From the NCBI RefSeq assembly GCF_013346665.1, contig NZ_JABVBB010000034.1, positions 372,001 through 436,000 of the forward strand: a DNA stretch of 64,000 nucleotides, read 5' to 3'. Below, in pieces: positions 8,639 through 18,825 of this stretch. How positions within the stretch are numbered: the stretch's first letter is position 1; each line of letters opens with the position of its first letter. The notes under the pieces are model-generated. The model was not told the origin of the DNA. It saw only the letters and a program-made list of their open reading frames with translations, and did no database searches. Source of the DNA: Sulfitobacter maritimus. Its GTDB lineage: Bacteria > Pseudomonadota > Alphaproteobacteria > Rhodobacterales > Rhodobacteraceae. The translations under genes and the position numbers were made by a program.

Positions 8639-9328
8639 ATGTCGATCTGGACACGCATTTCCGAGGCTCTTTCGGCCCTTACCGCAGGCGAGGGGCTGTC
8701 GGCAGTCTTTGACCGCCTGCGCAGCCCGCCCGAGCGGTCGGTCGCCTTTACCATCGCCGTAATCGCGCTTGGGGCCAAGATGGCCAAGGCGGACGGGCTG
8801 GTGACCCGCGACGAAGTGACAGCCTTTCGCGAAGTGTTCCAGATTGCCGAGGGCGATCAGGAAGGTGCGGCGCGGGTGTTCAATCTTGCGCGGCAGGACG
8901 TGGCGGGGTTCGAAGAATATGCCCGGCGCATCGCCAATATGTTCGACGATCAGCCTCAAATGCTGCATGACCTGATGGAAGGGCTGTTTCACATCGCCAT
9001 GGCGGATGGCACCTATCACCCCAATGAGAACGCGTTTCTTGAGGATGTGGCCGCGATCTTTCGAATGGATGAGGAAGAGTTCGCCTCTCTCAAAGCGCGT
9101 TTCGTGCCAGACAGTTCGCCCCTGCCGCGCACGGTTCTGGGGATCGGGCCGAATGCAACGCTTGAGGAGGCGCGTAAGGCGTGGCGGCGTTTGGTGCGGG
9201 AAAATCACCCCGATGCGCTGGTGGCGCGGGGCCTGCCGGAAGAGGCCATCAAGATGGCGGAGAAACGCATGATCGACATCAACCGCGCATGGGAGACGAT
9301 TTCGGGCAAACACACCGGGACAGCGTAG
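8639..9328 (+). CDS. TerB-domain DnaJ-type co-chaperone (DjlA-like)
   Basis: Residues about 35-150 form a helical TerB-like domain (AVIALGAKMAKADGLVTRDE and IAMADGTYHPNENAFLEDVA are its acidic, metal-binding-type helices). Residues about 163-225 form a J domain with the essential HPD at His190 (VRENHPDAL). The combination is that of DjlA-type proteins, which stimulate the DnaK ATPase. Unlike classic DjlA there is no N-terminal membrane helix, so this one is probably cytosolic. The ATG at 8639 follows GAAGG. Confidence 0.85.
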   Translation: MSIWTRISEALSALTAGEGLSAVFDRLRSPPERSVAFTIAVIALGAKMAKADGLVTRDEVTAFREVFQIAEGDQEGAARVFNLARQDVAGFEEYARRIANMFDDQPQMLHDLMEGLFHIAMADGTYHPNENAFLEDVAAIFRMDEEEFASLKARFVPDSSPLPRTVLGIGPNATLEEARKAWRRLVRENHPDALVARGLPEEAIKMAEKRMIDINRAWETISGKHTGTA

Positions 9329-9410
9329 TAGAGTAGGCGGCAAAGATAGGTGCGGTAAAAATCTGGGGCGGAGCGCTCGATATTTTCGCAGACCTGCCTA
9401 CATCTGAGGT

Positions 9411-9788
9411 ATGACACGTTTTATACCTCTCATCGCCCTTTGTGCATTGCTGCCGATCTCGGCAGTTGCACAGGATGAAACCGAAGAACGCGGCCTTGGC
9501 TTGATGGAGCGGGGCGCGCAGATGTTCATGGACGGGATCATGGAAGAGATGGGCCCGGTCATGGAAGGCTTCGAAGGCTTTACTGAGGCCATGCGCCCCG
9601 CGCTGCGGGACTTTGCGCGCGAGATGGGGCCAAAGCTGACTGAGCTTTTGGATGAGGTCGAGGACTGGAGCGCCTATCAAGCGCCCGAGATGCAGCCCAA
9701 TGGCGATATTATTATTCGCCGCAAGCCGGACCATCCGATGCTGCCCCCCGACACGCCGACAGAGCCTGAGCCGCAGATCGATCTCTAA
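9411..9788 (+). CDS. Exported acidic hypothetical protein
   Basis: The 125-residue product starts with a signal peptide (RFIPLIALCALLPISAVAQ) cleaved after AVA. The mature region is acidic and methionine-rich, probably helical, and ends in a proline-rich tail (PPDTPTEPEPQIDL). TGAGGT precedes the ATG. I know similar short exported proteins from Rhodobacteraceae, sometimes misnamed as AAA ATPases, but there is no P-loop here. Function unknown. It converges on ppx, with ten bases between the stops. Confidence 0.65.
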   Translation: MTRFIPLIALCALLPISAVAQDETEERGLGLMERGAQMFMDGIMEEMGPVMEGFEGFTEAMRPALRDFAREMGPKLTELLDEVEDWSAYQAPEMQPNGDIIIRRKPDHPMLPPDTPTEPEPQIDL

Positions 9789-9797
9789 GGCAAAGGG

Positions 9798-11381
9798 TTA
9801 GCGCGGCGGGCGTTTTCCGGTGCGTACATGGACCTCCGCCTCAAGCGATTGCGCGAGCGAGTTCAATCGCGCCTCGGCCACTTCGCCAAAGAGCGGCACC
9901 ATGTCGGGCGTGAGCCAAAGTTCCAACTGCTTTTTCTTGGGGAACCAACGCAATTCGCCGCGCTGCTCGTTTTTGTCCATCCACAGCATTGCGCCAAAAC
10001 GCATGGCTTTGCCGAGGATTTCAGCCTCTCGGCGGGTCTGCTCGTCGACCATTTGATAGAGGTCCGCGAACCGCGTGTTTTCGCGTTTGTTCGAGTAGCG
10101 GTGCAGCAGCGCGAGGCCCAGATAGATGCGCTCAGCGTGTTTCAGGCCGCCCAAATTGGCGCGGGTGGCGTTGTCAAAACAGGTCTCGGCGCGGTAGTCG
10201 GGATGCGCGCGCCAGCTGACGTCATGCAGCAGGCAAGCGGCTTTGACGAGACGTTTGCGGGCGTGCGGGGCCGAGCGGTAGAGCGGCAGGATGAAGTTAT
10301 AAAGCACCTTGCCGAAACCGGGCATACGGGCGTCTTTCGACTCCGCGAAATAGCAGGCTTCGATCAGCGGATCACGGTCGCGCAGACGCTGCGGCATTTG
10401 CTCGTAGAGCATGCCTTCGCGGATGCCGTAGCTTGAGATCGCGATGTCCTTGGGGCGGAAGGTTTTGACCAGTCGGCTCAGCACTTCGGCGGCGTAAGGC
10501 ACCAGCGACATGCGGCTAGAGGATACCCCGCAGGCGTTTTTCAACTCTTTCAGGTCAGCCTGCTGGATGAACTTTACCGTTTCGCGCACCGAGGTCACGG
10601 TCATGCGGTATTCATGCAGCACATGCAGCGGATAGCCGCGGCGGTACATGTCGATCCGCGCAATGGCCCGCCATGAGCCGCCAACGAGGAACAGGCGGTC
10701 GCGTTGGCTGCCCATCTTGTCGTGCAGCCCGTTCATCACATCTTTGATATGGGCGTGCCGCCCCTTGGCCCCGCCTGCAAGGTCGCGCAGTTTCAGCGGG
10801 CCGAGTTGCGAGGTCACGCGTTTGCCCACGCGCCCGCCGGAGATTTCTGCCAATTCCATTGAGGAACCGCCGATGTCGCAGACAAGACCGTAGGCACCGG
10901 GCCAACCCAGCAGCACGCCTTGGGCCGACAGACGTGCCTCTTCTTCGCCATCAATCACCCAGATCCGCAGGCCGGTTTCGCGCAGCACATCGGCGCAGAA
11001 CTCGCGTCCGTCTTTGGCATCGCGCACGGCGGCGGTGGCAACGACGGTGAGTTCTGACAGGCCCATGCCATCGGCAAGTTTGCTAAAGCGGCGCAGGGCC
11101 GAGAGGGCACGCAGGCGGCCTTCGGGCGACAGATGCCCCGTCTCGGCCATGCCCGCGCCAAGAGCGCACATGATCTTTTCGTTGTAAAAATAGGCCGGAG
11201 AACGCGCCGCCCCGTCAAAGACCACAAGGCGGACGGAGTTTGATCCGACATCCACCACGCCCACGCGGGCCAGCGCTCTTGCGCCGGGGTCTTGGAACAG
11301 CGGTTTTCCGAAAAGCCCCAGTTCCGCCACACCGGTTTCAGGGACGGCGGACGTTCGGGAAGGGTCGGTCTGGTCTGCCAT
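9798..11381 (-). CDS. ppx: Exopolyphosphatase / Ppx-GppA family phosphatase
   Basis: The 527-residue protein belongs to the ASKHA-fold Ppx/GppA family, which removes terminal phosphate from polyphosphate or hydrolyses pppGpp. The phosphate-1 loop VDVGSNSVRLVVFD is at about 43-56, and the second phosphate loop CDIGGSSMELAEI is near 165. The C-terminal part (LLHDVSWRAHPDY) is the HD-like helical region. An N-terminal extension of about 38 residues precedes the fold. I chose ATG 11381, preceded by AGGAG, rather than the TTG before it. It lies downstream of ppk, the polyphosphate-synthesising enzyme, on the same strand. Confidence 0.93.
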   Translation of the reverse strand: MADQTDPSRTSAVPETGVAELGLFGKPLFQDPGARALARVGVVDVGSNSVRLVVFDGAARSPAYFYNEKIMCALGAGMAETGHLSPEGRLRALSALRRFSKLADGMGLSELTVVATAAVRDAKDGREFCADVLRETGLRIWVIDGEEEARLSAQGVLLGWPGAYGLVCDIGGSSMELAEISGGRVGKRVTSQLGPLKLRDLAGGAKGRHAHIKDVMNGLHDKMGSQRDRLFLVGGSWRAIARIDMYRRGYPLHVLHEYRMTVTSVRETVKFIQQADLKELKNACGVSSSRMSLVPYAAEVLSRLVKTFRPKDIAISSYGIREGMLYEQMPQRLRDRDPLIEACYFAESKDARMPGFGKVLYNFILPLYRSAPHARKRLVKAACLLHDVSWRAHPDYRAETCFDNATRANLGGLKHAERIYLGLALLHRYSNKRENTRFADLYQMVDEQTRREAEILGKAMRFGAMLWMDKNEQRGELRWFPKKKQLELWLTPDMVPLFGEVAEARLNSLAQSLEAEVHVRTGKRPPR

Positions 11382-11465
11382 CAATGCTCCTGCGGGCCAT
11401 CCGTTTGCAAAGATATTTGGCGCAGGGGGGCGGGGAGGTCAATTGCTAACGGGCCGTCTGCCGGG

Positions 11466-13640
11466 TCAATCCTCGGTATGGGTCAGTTTAGGCACATCCG
11501 ACGCGCCCGCGCTGCCGCGCCCGGAGAGCGAGGGGTTTTCCATGAAAAAGCGGTGGCAGTTAAAGGCGAAGGTGCCTTCGGGAACAGCGGGGCGGGTGAA
11601 TTTGCCCTCCGGTCCCATGACCCAGCTTTGCGCCACATCGGCAAGGTTTGCCGCCATGATCTGGCTGGTAATCTGCGCTTTGACAGTGGGGTTTTCGATC
11701 TCGACCAGCGTCTCGACCCGGCGGTTCAGGTTGCGGCCCATCCAGTCGGCGGAAGACATGAACACCCGCGCTTTTTTGTGCGGCAGACCGTGGCCATTGC
11801 CGAAGCAAACAATGCGGCTGTGTTCGAGAAACCGTCCGATGATGGATTTTACGCGGATATTGTCCGACAGGCCTTTCACGCCGGGGCGCAGCCCACAGAT
11901 GCCGCGGATCACGAGGCTGATCTCCACCCCCGCTTGGCTGGCGGCATAGAGCGCGTCGATGACCTCAGCATCAATCAACGCGTTCATTTTGGCCCAGATC
12001 GCCGCCGGTTTGCCGCGCCGCGCGTGTTCGGCCTCGGCCGCGATCAGTTCCAGCAGACGCGGTTTCAGTGTCGTGGGGGAGATGGCGAGGTTGTCGAGCT
12101 TTTCGGGCGGGGCGTAGCCTGACAGGAAGTTAAAGACCTTGGTGGCATCGCGGCCAAGGTTCTGGTCGCAGGTAAAGAGCGACAGATCGGTATAGATCCG
12201 TGCCGTGATCGGGTGGTAGTTACCGGTGCCGTAGTGGGTGTAAGTCACCAGTTGATCCCCCTCGCGCCGCACCACTGTGGAGATCTTGGCGTGGGTCTTG
12301 AGGTCAAGAAAGCCGTAGACCACATGCGCACCCGCACGCTCCAGACGGCGGGATTGGCGGATGTTGGCCGCCTCGTCAAAGCGGGCCTTTAGCTCGACCA
12401 GTGCGGTGACGGATTTGCCATCTTCCGCCGCTTCACAAAGTGCCTCGACAATCGGGCTGTCGCGGGAGGTGCGGTAGAGCGTTTGCTTGATCGCCACCAC
12501 ATCGGGGTCACGCGCCGCTTGGGCAAGGAAGCGCACCACCATGTCGAAGGTCTCATAGGGGTGGTGCAGCAGCATGTCCTTTTGACTGATGGCGGCGAAC
12601 ATATCACCGTCATGGTCGCTGACACGCTCAGGAACGCGCGGGGTGAAGGAGGGCCAGAGCAGGTCGGGGCGGGCGTCGGTTACCAGTTTGGACAGGTCCG
12701 CGATGCCCAACATGCCTTCGATTTCGATCACGTCTTGGGGCCGCACGCAGAGCTCGCGCATCACCACGGATTTCAGCTTGGCGGGCGCGCCGGCGGAATG
12801 GGTGAGCCGCACGACCTCGCCCCGGCGGCGGCGTTTCAGGGCGACTTCAAACTCACGCACAAGGTCTTCGGCCTCATCTTCGACTTCAAGATCGCTGTCG
12901 CGCAGCACGCGGAACTCAAAATGGGCTTTCAGTTTGTAGCCGGGAAAGAGGTTCGGGATGTTGATGAGCAAGAGGTCTTCAAGCGGCAGGTAGCGCAGGC
13001 AGCCGTCGGGCGCGGGCAGGGGCATAAAACGGTCGATCTGGCCGGGGATCGGCAGCAGCGCTTGCAGCGGGCGTTTGTCGCGGGTGCGTTCCAGTTGCAA
13101 CGCGAGCGCGAAGCCGGTGTTGGGGATAAAGGGGAAGGGATGCGCGGGATCGATGGCCAAGGGCGACAGGACGGCGAAAACTTGATTAAGGAAGACATCT
13201 TCGAGGTATTTCAGGTCATCTTCGGTCAGGTCCGCGGTGCGCTCCAGCATGATCTTCTGCGCGTCCATTTCGGCCATGAGATCGACCAGCACGCGCTGTT
13301 GAGACATCATCAGATTGCGGGCATCTTCATTGATGAGCACCAGTTGTTCAGCAGGGGTTAGCCCATCGGCGGCGGCGGTGGTGTTACCCGCCTGCGCCAG
13401 TTCCCGCAGGCCCGCGACGCGGACGGTGTAGAACTCATCCAGATTGGTGGCCGAGATCGACAGAAAACGCAGCCGTTCCAGCAGTGGCACGCGGGGGTTC
13501 TCGGCCTCTTCCAGCACGCGCCAGTTGAAATCGAGCCAACTCAACTCACGGTTAAAGAACCGGCCCGGCCCAGAGGTATCAAGCTCAGGCAGTTCGGTGG
13601 CGGGCGGAAAGGGCGCTTGCAAAAAATCGGCTTGGGTCAT
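11466..13640 (-). CDS. ppk1: Polyphosphate kinase 1
   Basis: The 724-residue enzyme reversibly builds inorganic polyphosphate from ATP. The N-terminal domain carries [19 protein letters not shown], a hallmark of Ppk1. The two phospholipase-D-like catalytic domains follow, with DLKTHAKIS containing the phosphohistidine at about residue 450, [15 protein letters not shown] near the C-terminus, and Arg-rich phosphate-binding segments. Length fits the family. Its antagonist ppx lies 84 bases downstream and hdaA 64 bases upstream, in the order commonly found in alphaproteobacteria. Confidence 0.97.
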   Translation of the reverse strand: MTQADFLQAPFPPATELPELDTSGPGRFFNRELSWLDFNWRVLEEAENPRVPLLERLRFLSISATNLDEFYTVRVAGLRELAQAGNTTAAADGLTPAEQLVLINEDARNLMMSQQRVLVDLMAEMDAQKIMLERTADLTEDDLKYLEDVFLNQVFAVLSPLAIDPAHPFPFIPNTGFALALQLERTRDKRPLQALLPIPGQIDRFMPLPAPDGCLRYLPLEDLLLINIPNLFPGYKLKAHFEFRVLRDSDLEVEDEAEDLVREFEVALKRRRRGEVVRLTHSAGAPAKLKSVVMRELCVRPQDVIEIEGMLGIADLSKLVTDARPDLLWPSFTPRVPERVSDHDGDMFAAISQKDMLLHHPYETFDMVVRFLAQAARDPDVVAIKQTLYRTSRDSPIVEALCEAAEDGKSVTALVELKARFDEAANIRQSRRLERAGAHVVYGFLDLKTHAKISTVVRREGDQLVTYTHYGTGNYHPITARIYTDLSLFTCDQNLGRDATKVFNFLSGYAPPEKLDNLAISPTTLKPRLLELIAAEAEHARRGKPAAIWAKMNALIDAEVIDALYAASQAGVEISLVIRGICGLRPGVKGLSDNIRVKSIIGRFLEHSRIVCFGNGHGLPHKKARVFMSSADWMGRNLNRRVETLVEIENPTVKAQITSQIMAANLADVAQSWVMGPEGKFTRPAVPEGTFAFNCHRFFMENPSLSGRGSAGASDVPKLTHTED

Positions 13641-13704
13641 GTGGGCCTCATGACATTGGAATGTAACGGGTTTATGATAGCGCTGCCCCGTCTGCCCGCC
13701 AGTA

Positions 13705-14385
13705 TCACGCCTGCGACGGGGCGATGTCCAGCACCTGCGCAGCCAAGGCGCGTGTCAGAGGCCGCTTTTGCGCAAGGCTGGCGGCATCCAGCCGGTCCAC
13801 CAGCGCGATGGCCGCGGCAAAGGAGCGGTCCATCCGGGTCATCAGGTAGTTGATCAGCTCCGGCTTGGGCGTCAGTTGGCGGTCAGCCAGCAGTTTGACC
13901 AGCAGCGCCGAGAGCAACGCGTCGTCCGGCGCGTCCATCTCAACCGCCGTGGCGCCACGCATGCGGCTGACAAGGTCGGGCAGGGTGAGACCCCAGTGAG
14001 CAACGGACCCGGTGCCAGTGAGCAGCAGCGCTTGACCTTCGGCCAGCACGAGGTTGTGCAGGTGGAACAGCGCGGTTTGGGCGGCGGCGTCATTGGCGAT
14101 CAGATGCACGTCTTCGACCGCCACCGGGCCACGGGCGAGGGCGGGGATGTCGGCGTTCAGCAAGTCCGTCGCGCTGAAGATCCGTGCTCCAGAAAGGTCC
14201 GCCCAAACATGTGTGAGATGCGTTTTGCCTGACCCCTGCGGCCCGGTCAGCGCCAGTTTGCCCCCGGCCCAGCCGCGCCAGCCATCAATCATCGCCATCG
14301 CCATGGCATTGGACGGGGCGACAAAGAAAGCGTCACGGCCCAGAGCCGTCCGGCTAGGCAGGTTCAACCCGAGTTGGTGGGCCAT
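13705..14385 (-). CDS. hdaA: DnaA-related regulatory ATPase HdaA
   Basis: The 226-residue AAA+ protein resembles the central domain of DnaA without its DNA-binding domain. With the beta clamp it stimulates hydrolysis of DnaA-bound ATP and prevents over-initiation. The N-terminus [10 protein letters not shown] fits a clamp-binding motif of the QL-X-L type, and the Walker A is GPQGSGKTH at about 48-56. I chose ATG 14385: it begins one base after the perM stop (TGA, C, ATG), and the longer frame adds only perM shadow. It is translationally linked to perM. Confidence 0.88.
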   Translation of the reverse strand: MAHQLGLNLPSRTALGRDAFFVAPSNAMAMAMIDGWRGWAGGKLALTGPQGSGKTHLTHVWADLSGARIFSATDLLNADIPALARGPVAVEDVHLIANDAAAQTALFHLHNLVLAEGQALLLTGTGSVAHWGLTLPDLVSRMRGATAVEMDAPDDALLSALLVKLLADRQLTPKPELINYLMTRMDRSFAAAIALVDRLDAASLAQKRPLTRALAAQVLDIAPSQA

Positions 14386-14386
14386 G

Positions 14387-15469
14387 TCAGCGGATGTCCT
14401 CGTCAAGTGTCGTGTCAGGCTCGCGGCCCATGTAGAGCACGCTTTCGCGGTAACGCGCCGTGGCAAAACGCGCGATCACACCAATTGCAGCGGCGACCGG
14501 CACAGCCACCAGCAGGCCCACGAAGCCAAAGAGCGTGCCAAAGACCGACAGCGCCAGCAGCAGCCAGACCGGGTGCAGGCCGACAGAGTTGCCGACCAGC
14601 TTCGGTGTCAGCAAGTTGCCTTCGACGACCTGACCCAACACAAAGATGCCTGCGACCAGCCCGATGGAGAGCCAATCGCCCCAGAACTGAAACAGCGCGA
14701 GGCCGATCGCCAATGCGCCGCCGATCAATGCGCCGAGGTAGGGGATAAAAGTGACCAGCCCCGCGACAAAGCCGACGACGAGGCCAAATTGCAGCCCCAC
14801 CAGCATCAGTGCCACCGCGTAATAGGTGCCGAGGATCAAACAGACCGTCCCCATGCCGCGCACGAAGGAGGCCAGCGTCGCGTCAATATCCCGCGCCAAT
14901 TGGCGGATCGTCGGCGCATGGTCGCGTGGCAGCAGGCGGTCGATGCCGGCCACCATACGGTCCCAATCGAGCAGCAGGTAAACGGCGACGACAGGCACGA
15001 TGACAAAGAGCAGCAGGATGTTGATAAGCGAGGCAAAGGAGGCAAGCGCCGTTTGCAGCAATTGCCCACCGCGTTCTTGAATCGTGGTGCCAAGCGTGGT
15101 CAGCGAGGTGCGCAGCGTCGAATCGTCGTCGAGCAACGAGGGGAAACGGTCGGTGATGAAATCGGTGAAGTTGCGTGTCACCTGCGGCGCAGTCTCAATC
15201 AGGTTAACCGTTTGATTGACGAGCGTTGGGATCACCAGAAGCGCCATGAGCACGAAGATCATGATTGCGGCCACGGTGATCAGCGCCGTAGCCATCACAC
15301 GGCTGAGGCCGAGACGCTCCAACCGGTCGGCGATGGGATCAAGGAAATAGGCAATCGCGCCGCCGAGCAGGAAGGGCAGGAGCACATCCCCCATGAACCA
15401 CAGCGCCACCATGAACACCGCCGCAGCGATGCCCCAGTATTTCAATTGGTCTCGGATTGGCAGGGCCAT
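14387..15469 (-). CDS. perM: AI-2E family transporter (PerM-like permease)
   Basis: The 360-residue inner-membrane protein has the family pattern. There is an N-terminal pair of helices around AVFMVALWFMGDVLLPFLLGG, two more near VMATALITVAAIMIFVLMALL, a cytoplasmic or periplasmic helical segment, and four C-terminal helices. The signatures are FIPYLGALIGGALAIGLALF and GNSVGLHPVWLLLALSVFG. Family members are linked to export of autoinducer-like or other small molecules and Na+/H+ exchange, but this one's substrate cannot be inferred. It heads the perM-hdaA pair. Confidence 0.9.
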   Translation of the reverse strand: MALPIRDQLKYWGIAAAVFMVALWFMGDVLLPFLLGGAIAYFLDPIADRLERLGLSRVMATALITVAAIMIFVLMALLVIPTLVNQTVNLIETAPQVTRNFTDFITDRFPSLLDDDSTLRTSLTTLGTTIQERGGQLLQTALASFASLINILLLFVIVPVVAVYLLLDWDRMVAGIDRLLPRDHAPTIRQLARDIDATLASFVRGMGTVCLILGTYYAVALMLVGLQFGLVVGFVAGLVTFIPYLGALIGGALAIGLALFQFWGDWLSIGLVAGIFVLGQVVEGNLLTPKLVGNSVGLHPVWLLLALSVFGTLFGFVGLLVAVPVAAAIGVIARFATARYRESVLYMGREPDTTLDEDIR

Positions 15470-15595
15470 GATGCTCTCCGGCAGGGAATGTTCTCACATC
15501 GCTCATGTGGCGTTTCGTTTCAAGTCTTGGCTGCAGGCGGGGCGGCTTGACAGGGGCGTGGATCAGGTGACGATGGCGGCAAAACGAGGGAGCAG

Positions 15596-16840
15596 ATGAT
15601 GCGCAGCGAATTTGATGACGAGCTAGAACAGCGGCTGGTCCGCTATGCGAAGATCGACAGCCAGAGTGACGCGGAAAGCCCGACCTCACCCAGCACCGAC
15701 ATCCAGCTCGATATGTCGCGGCTGTTGGTGAAGGAGTTGCAGGAGATGGGGGCGCAGGAGGTGACGCTCACCGACTATGGCGTGGTGTTGGCGACGATAC
15801 CCGCCACGGCGGAGGGTGGCCCCGTGATGGGCTGGGTCGCGCATGTGGACACCGCGCCGCAGTATAATGCGACAGGCGTGAAACCCGTCGTGCATCGCGG
15901 CTATAACGGCGGCGACATCACCTTTGCCGACGCGCCAGAGTTGCGGCTGTCGCCCGAAAACGCGCCCTATTTGGCAGAGAAACAGGGCGAGGACATCATC
16001 ACCGCCAGCGGGCTGACGCTCTTGGGCGGGGATGACAAGGCCGGGGTGGCGATTGCGATGACGGCAGCGCGCCATCTGATCGAGAACCCGGATATTCCGC
16101 ACGGTAAAATCCGCCTTGCCTTTACCCCCGACGAAGAGATCGGGCGCGGGGTGGATGCGCGTCTGCCCAAGGATTTGGGCTGTGACTTTGCCTATACGTT
16201 TGACGGGGGCAAGCCGGGCGAGATCGAATATGAGACCTTCAGCGCCGATGGGGCCGTGGTAAAGATTACCGGCGTCTCGGCCCATCCCGGTTTTGCAAAG
16301 GGCAAAATGGTCAACGCACTGCATTTGGCGGCCAAGATCGTGATGGCCCTCCCGCAGGCCACGATGACGCCGGAGACGACTGAGGGGGTTGAAGGTTTTC
16401 TGCATGTCTCTGAGATCAACGGCGGCTCATCAGAGGCCGAGATTAAACTAATCCTGCGCGATTTCGAGCGCGATGGCCTGCAAGCCAAGAGTGATCTGCT
16501 GCGGCAAGTCTGTGCTGCGGTGGCCGCCGGGGAGCCGCGGGCGCGGATTGAGGTCGATATCCAGCCGCAATACCGCAACATGCGCTACTGGTTGGAAAAG
16601 GACATGACTCCCGTCGATCTGGTACGCGGCGCGGTGGAAGCCGTAGGGCTAGAGCCGCGCTCGGTCCCCATTCGCGGCGGCACTGACGGTTCGCGTCTGA
16701 CCGAGATGGGGGTGCCTTGCCCCAATGTCTTTACTGGGATGCAGGAAATTCATGGGCCGCTGGAATGGATTTCGGTGCAAGACATGGCGCTGGCCACCAA
16801 GGTTGCGGTGGAACTGGCGCAGCGGGCCGCAAAAGCCTAA
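15596..16840 (+). CDS. pepT: Peptidase T (tripeptide aminopeptidase)
   Basis: The 414-residue M20B zinc peptidase releases N-terminal residues from tripeptides in the cytoplasm. Zinc and catalytic motifs are present in order: AHVDT (His83, Asp85), GGDDKAG, the catalytic/metal pair in TPDEEIGRG, VSAHPGFAKG in the dimerisation domain, and EIHGPLEW near the C-terminus carrying the last metal His. RGGTDGSRLTEMGVPCPN is another family signature. Length is typical. Confidence 0.95.
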   Translation: MMRSEFDDELEQRLVRYAKIDSQSDAESPTSPSTDIQLDMSRLLVKELQEMGAQEVTLTDYGVVLATIPATAEGGPVMGWVAHVDTAPQYNATGVKPVVHRGYNGGDITFADAPELRLSPENAPYLAEKQGEDIITASGLTLLGGDDKAGVAIAMTAARHLIENPDIPHGKIRLAFTPDEEIGRGVDARLPKDLGCDFAYTFDGGKPGEIEYETFSADGAVVKITGVSAHPGFAKGKMVNALHLAAKIVMALPQATMTPETTEGVEGFLHVSEINGGSSEAEIKLILRDFERDGLQAKSDLLRQVCAAVAAGEPRARIEVDIQPQYRNMRYWLEKDMTPVDLVRGAVEAVGLEPRSVPIRGGTDGSRLTEMGVPCPNVFTGMQEIHGPLEWISVQDMALATKVAVELAQRAAKA

Positions 16841-16915
16841 GGCCCCGCCGCGATGTGATTGTCTAGCCTCCCGACATGCACTAGTCAGGGGGCAATTCGT
16901 CAATGAGGAAACACC

Positions 16916-18256
16916 ATGCGCCTGTCCCAATATTTTCTGCCCGTGCTGAAGGAAAACCCTGCCGAGGCGCAGATCGTCAGCCACCGGCTGATGCTGCGGG
17001 CGGGGATGATCAAGCAATCCAGCGCGGGGATCTATTCTTGGTTGCCGCTGGGCTACAAGGTGTTGCGCAAGGTCGAAGAGATCGTGCATCAAGAGCAGCA
17101 GCGCGTGGGCCATATTCCGATGCTGATGCCAACGCTGCAATCGGCGGACCTTTGGAAGGAATCGGGCCGCTATGACGCCTACGGCCCCGAGATGTTGCGC
17201 ATCCGCGACCGGCAGGATCGCGACATGCTTTACGGTCCCACCAATGAAGAGATGATCACTGACATCTTTCGCAGCCATGTCGGTTCTTACAAGGACCTGC
17301 CGCTGACGCTTTATCACATCCAGTGGAAATTCCGCGACGAGATTCGCCCGCGTTTCGGCGTGATGCGGGGGCGCGAGTTCCTGATGAAGGACGGCTACAA
17401 CTTCGACCTGACGAAAGAGGACGCGCTGCACGCTTACAACCGCCATCTGGTCAGCTACCTGCGCACCTATGAGCGGATGGGGCTGCAAGCGATCCCGATG
17501 CGCGCGGATTCTGGCCCCATTGGCGGCGATGACACGCATGAGTTCCTCGTGCTGGCCGAAACGGGTGAGAGCGAGGTCTTCTATGACAGCGAGATCACCG
17601 ATCTGACCTTTGGCGACCGCGAGATTGACCCCAGCGATCACGACGCCTGCCGTGCCGTGCTGGATGAGTTCACTTCGCGCTACGCCCGCACCGATGAGAC
17701 CCACGACCCGGAGCTCTTCGCCAAAGTGCCGGAAGAGCGTCAGCGCACAGCACGCGGCATCGAAGTGGGGCAAATCTTTTACTTCGGCACCAAATATTCC
17801 GAAGCAATGAACGCCAAGGTGCAAGGTCCGGACGGCAAACAGGTTGCTGTGCATATGGGCAGCCACGGCATCGGCGTCAGCCGTCTGCTGGGCGCAATCA
17901 TCGAGGCCAGCCATGACGATAAGGGCATCATCTGGCCCGAGGGCGTGACGCCCTTCCATGCCGGGATCGTAAACCTCAAACAAGGCGATGCCGAGGCCGA
18001 TGCGGCCTGCGACGCGCTGTATAACAGCCTCAAGGCGCTGGGCCTTGATCCGCTTTATGACGACCGCAAGGGCGGGGCGGGGATGAAGTTTGCCACGATG
18101 GACCTGATCGGCCTGCCGTGGCGGATCACTGTTGGGCCGCGCGGATTGAAGAACGGCGTGGTCGAGTTGACCAGCCGCCGCACTGGGGAGAGCGAGGAAC
18201 TGCCGCCCGAACAGGCGGTTGAGAAGCTGGCGACAATTTACGCCGGCATCGCCTGA
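16916..18256 (+). CDS. proS: Prolyl-tRNA synthetase, short alphaproteobacterial type
   Basis: The 446-residue class II synthetase charges tRNA-Pro. It has the N-terminal catalytic core (motif 1 around [19 protein letters not shown], motif 2 [20 protein letters not shown], motif 3 [16 protein letters not shown]) and the anticodon-binding domain at the end. The editing insertion domain of typical bacterial ProS is absent: the chain is about 130 residues shorter than that form, as expected in alphaproteobacteria. The ATG at 16916 follows GAGGAAACACC. Confidence 0.96.
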   Translation: MRLSQYFLPVLKENPAEAQIVSHRLMLRAGMIKQSSAGIYSWLPLGYKVLRKVEEIVHQEQQRVGHIPMLMPTLQSADLWKESGRYDAYGPEMLRIRDRQDRDMLYGPTNEEMITDIFRSHVGSYKDLPLTLYHIQWKFRDEIRPRFGVMRGREFLMKDGYNFDLTKEDALHAYNRHLVSYLRTYERMGLQAIPMRADSGPIGGDDTHEFLVLAETGESEVFYDSEITDLTFGDREIDPSDHDACRAVLDEFTSRYARTDETHDPELFAKVPEERQRTARGIEVGQIFYFGTKYSEAMNAKVQGPDGKQVAVHMGSHGIGVSRLLGAIIEASHDDKGIIWPEGVTPFHAGIVNLKQGDAEADAACDALYNSLKALGLDPLYDDRKGGAGMKFATMDLIGLPWRITVGPRGLKNGVVELTSRRTGESEELPPEQAVEKLATIYAGIA

Positions 18257-18264
18257 GAGCGGCG

Positions 18265-18771
18265 ATGATCCTGCGGGCGCTGACATTGGCCGGTGGGATC
18301 ATAGGGGCAGGGATTGCCGCACAAGGCCCGGGTTTTGCCCGGGCCTATGTGTTTGAGCTTGAGGCCACAGCGCGGACGCTATCTGGCGTTGTGTCGAAAT
18401 TCGACGCCGCCGCCAGCGCCGCCGGAATTGACCGAGAGGCCGCATTGGCCCGGCTGCGTGGGTCGGCGTTGCTGGAACGCCGCCGTATTGATCTGGCCCG
18501 CAACATCGAACGCCACGCCGTGCTTGAGGCCGATTTGCCCAGACTGCAAAGGGCAGGCCCATTTCTGCGCGGCTATTACCTGCTGCGCGCGCCGGATGGG
18601 GAGGCCCTGCGTGCAACCGCACAGGAGTTTTCGCCCACCGCGCCGCACAGCCGCGCCGAATTTATCTTCGCCGCCATAGGCTTCATCGCCGGGGCCGCCT
18701 TCGCGCGGCTGCTCCTTTGGCTGCCGACATGGCCCGCCCGCTACCGCCGCCGCCGGGCATTGCGTTCTTGA
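18265..18771 (+). CDS. DUF2937 membrane-associated protein
   Basis: The 168-residue protein matches DUF2937: an N-terminal hydrophobic helix (LRALTLAGGIIGAGIAAQGP), a soluble helical middle, and a C-terminal membrane helix (FIFAAIGFIAGAAFARLLLWL) followed by an Arg-rich tail. It would be an inner-membrane protein with both ends anchored. It starts eight bases after the proS stop and is likely co-transcribed with it. A GC-rich inverted repeat (18324-18346) lies inside its 5' coding region. Function unknown. Confidence 0.75.
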   Translation: MILRALTLAGGIIGAGIAAQGPGFARAYVFELEATARTLSGVVSKFDAAASAAGIDREAALARLRGSALLERRRIDLARNIERHAVLEADLPRLQRAGPFLRGYYLLRAPDGEALRATAQEFSPTAPHSRAEFIFAAIGFIAGAAFARLLLWLPTWPARYRRRRALRS

Positions 18772-18776
18772 CCCTT

Positions 18777-18793
18777 CTGAGGCAAAGCCTCAG
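18777..18793 (+). terminator. Short terminator-like hairpin
   Basis: CTGAGGC (18777-18783) pairs perfectly with GCCTCAG (18787-18793) across AAA, six bases after the DUF2937 stop and before lolC. No T-run follows. Confidence 0.45.
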
Positions 18794-18825
18794 GTTGCGC
18801 GCACCTCAGACCGGAGCCTTCCCGC

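Noticed and set aside
14054-15550. 498-codon open frame opposite perM and hdaA
   Set aside because: Gln/Arg/His-rich translation typical of the antisense of a membrane protein.
16649-18286. 545-codon open frame opposite proS
   Set aside because: Shadow of prolyl-tRNA synthetase with no motif of its own.
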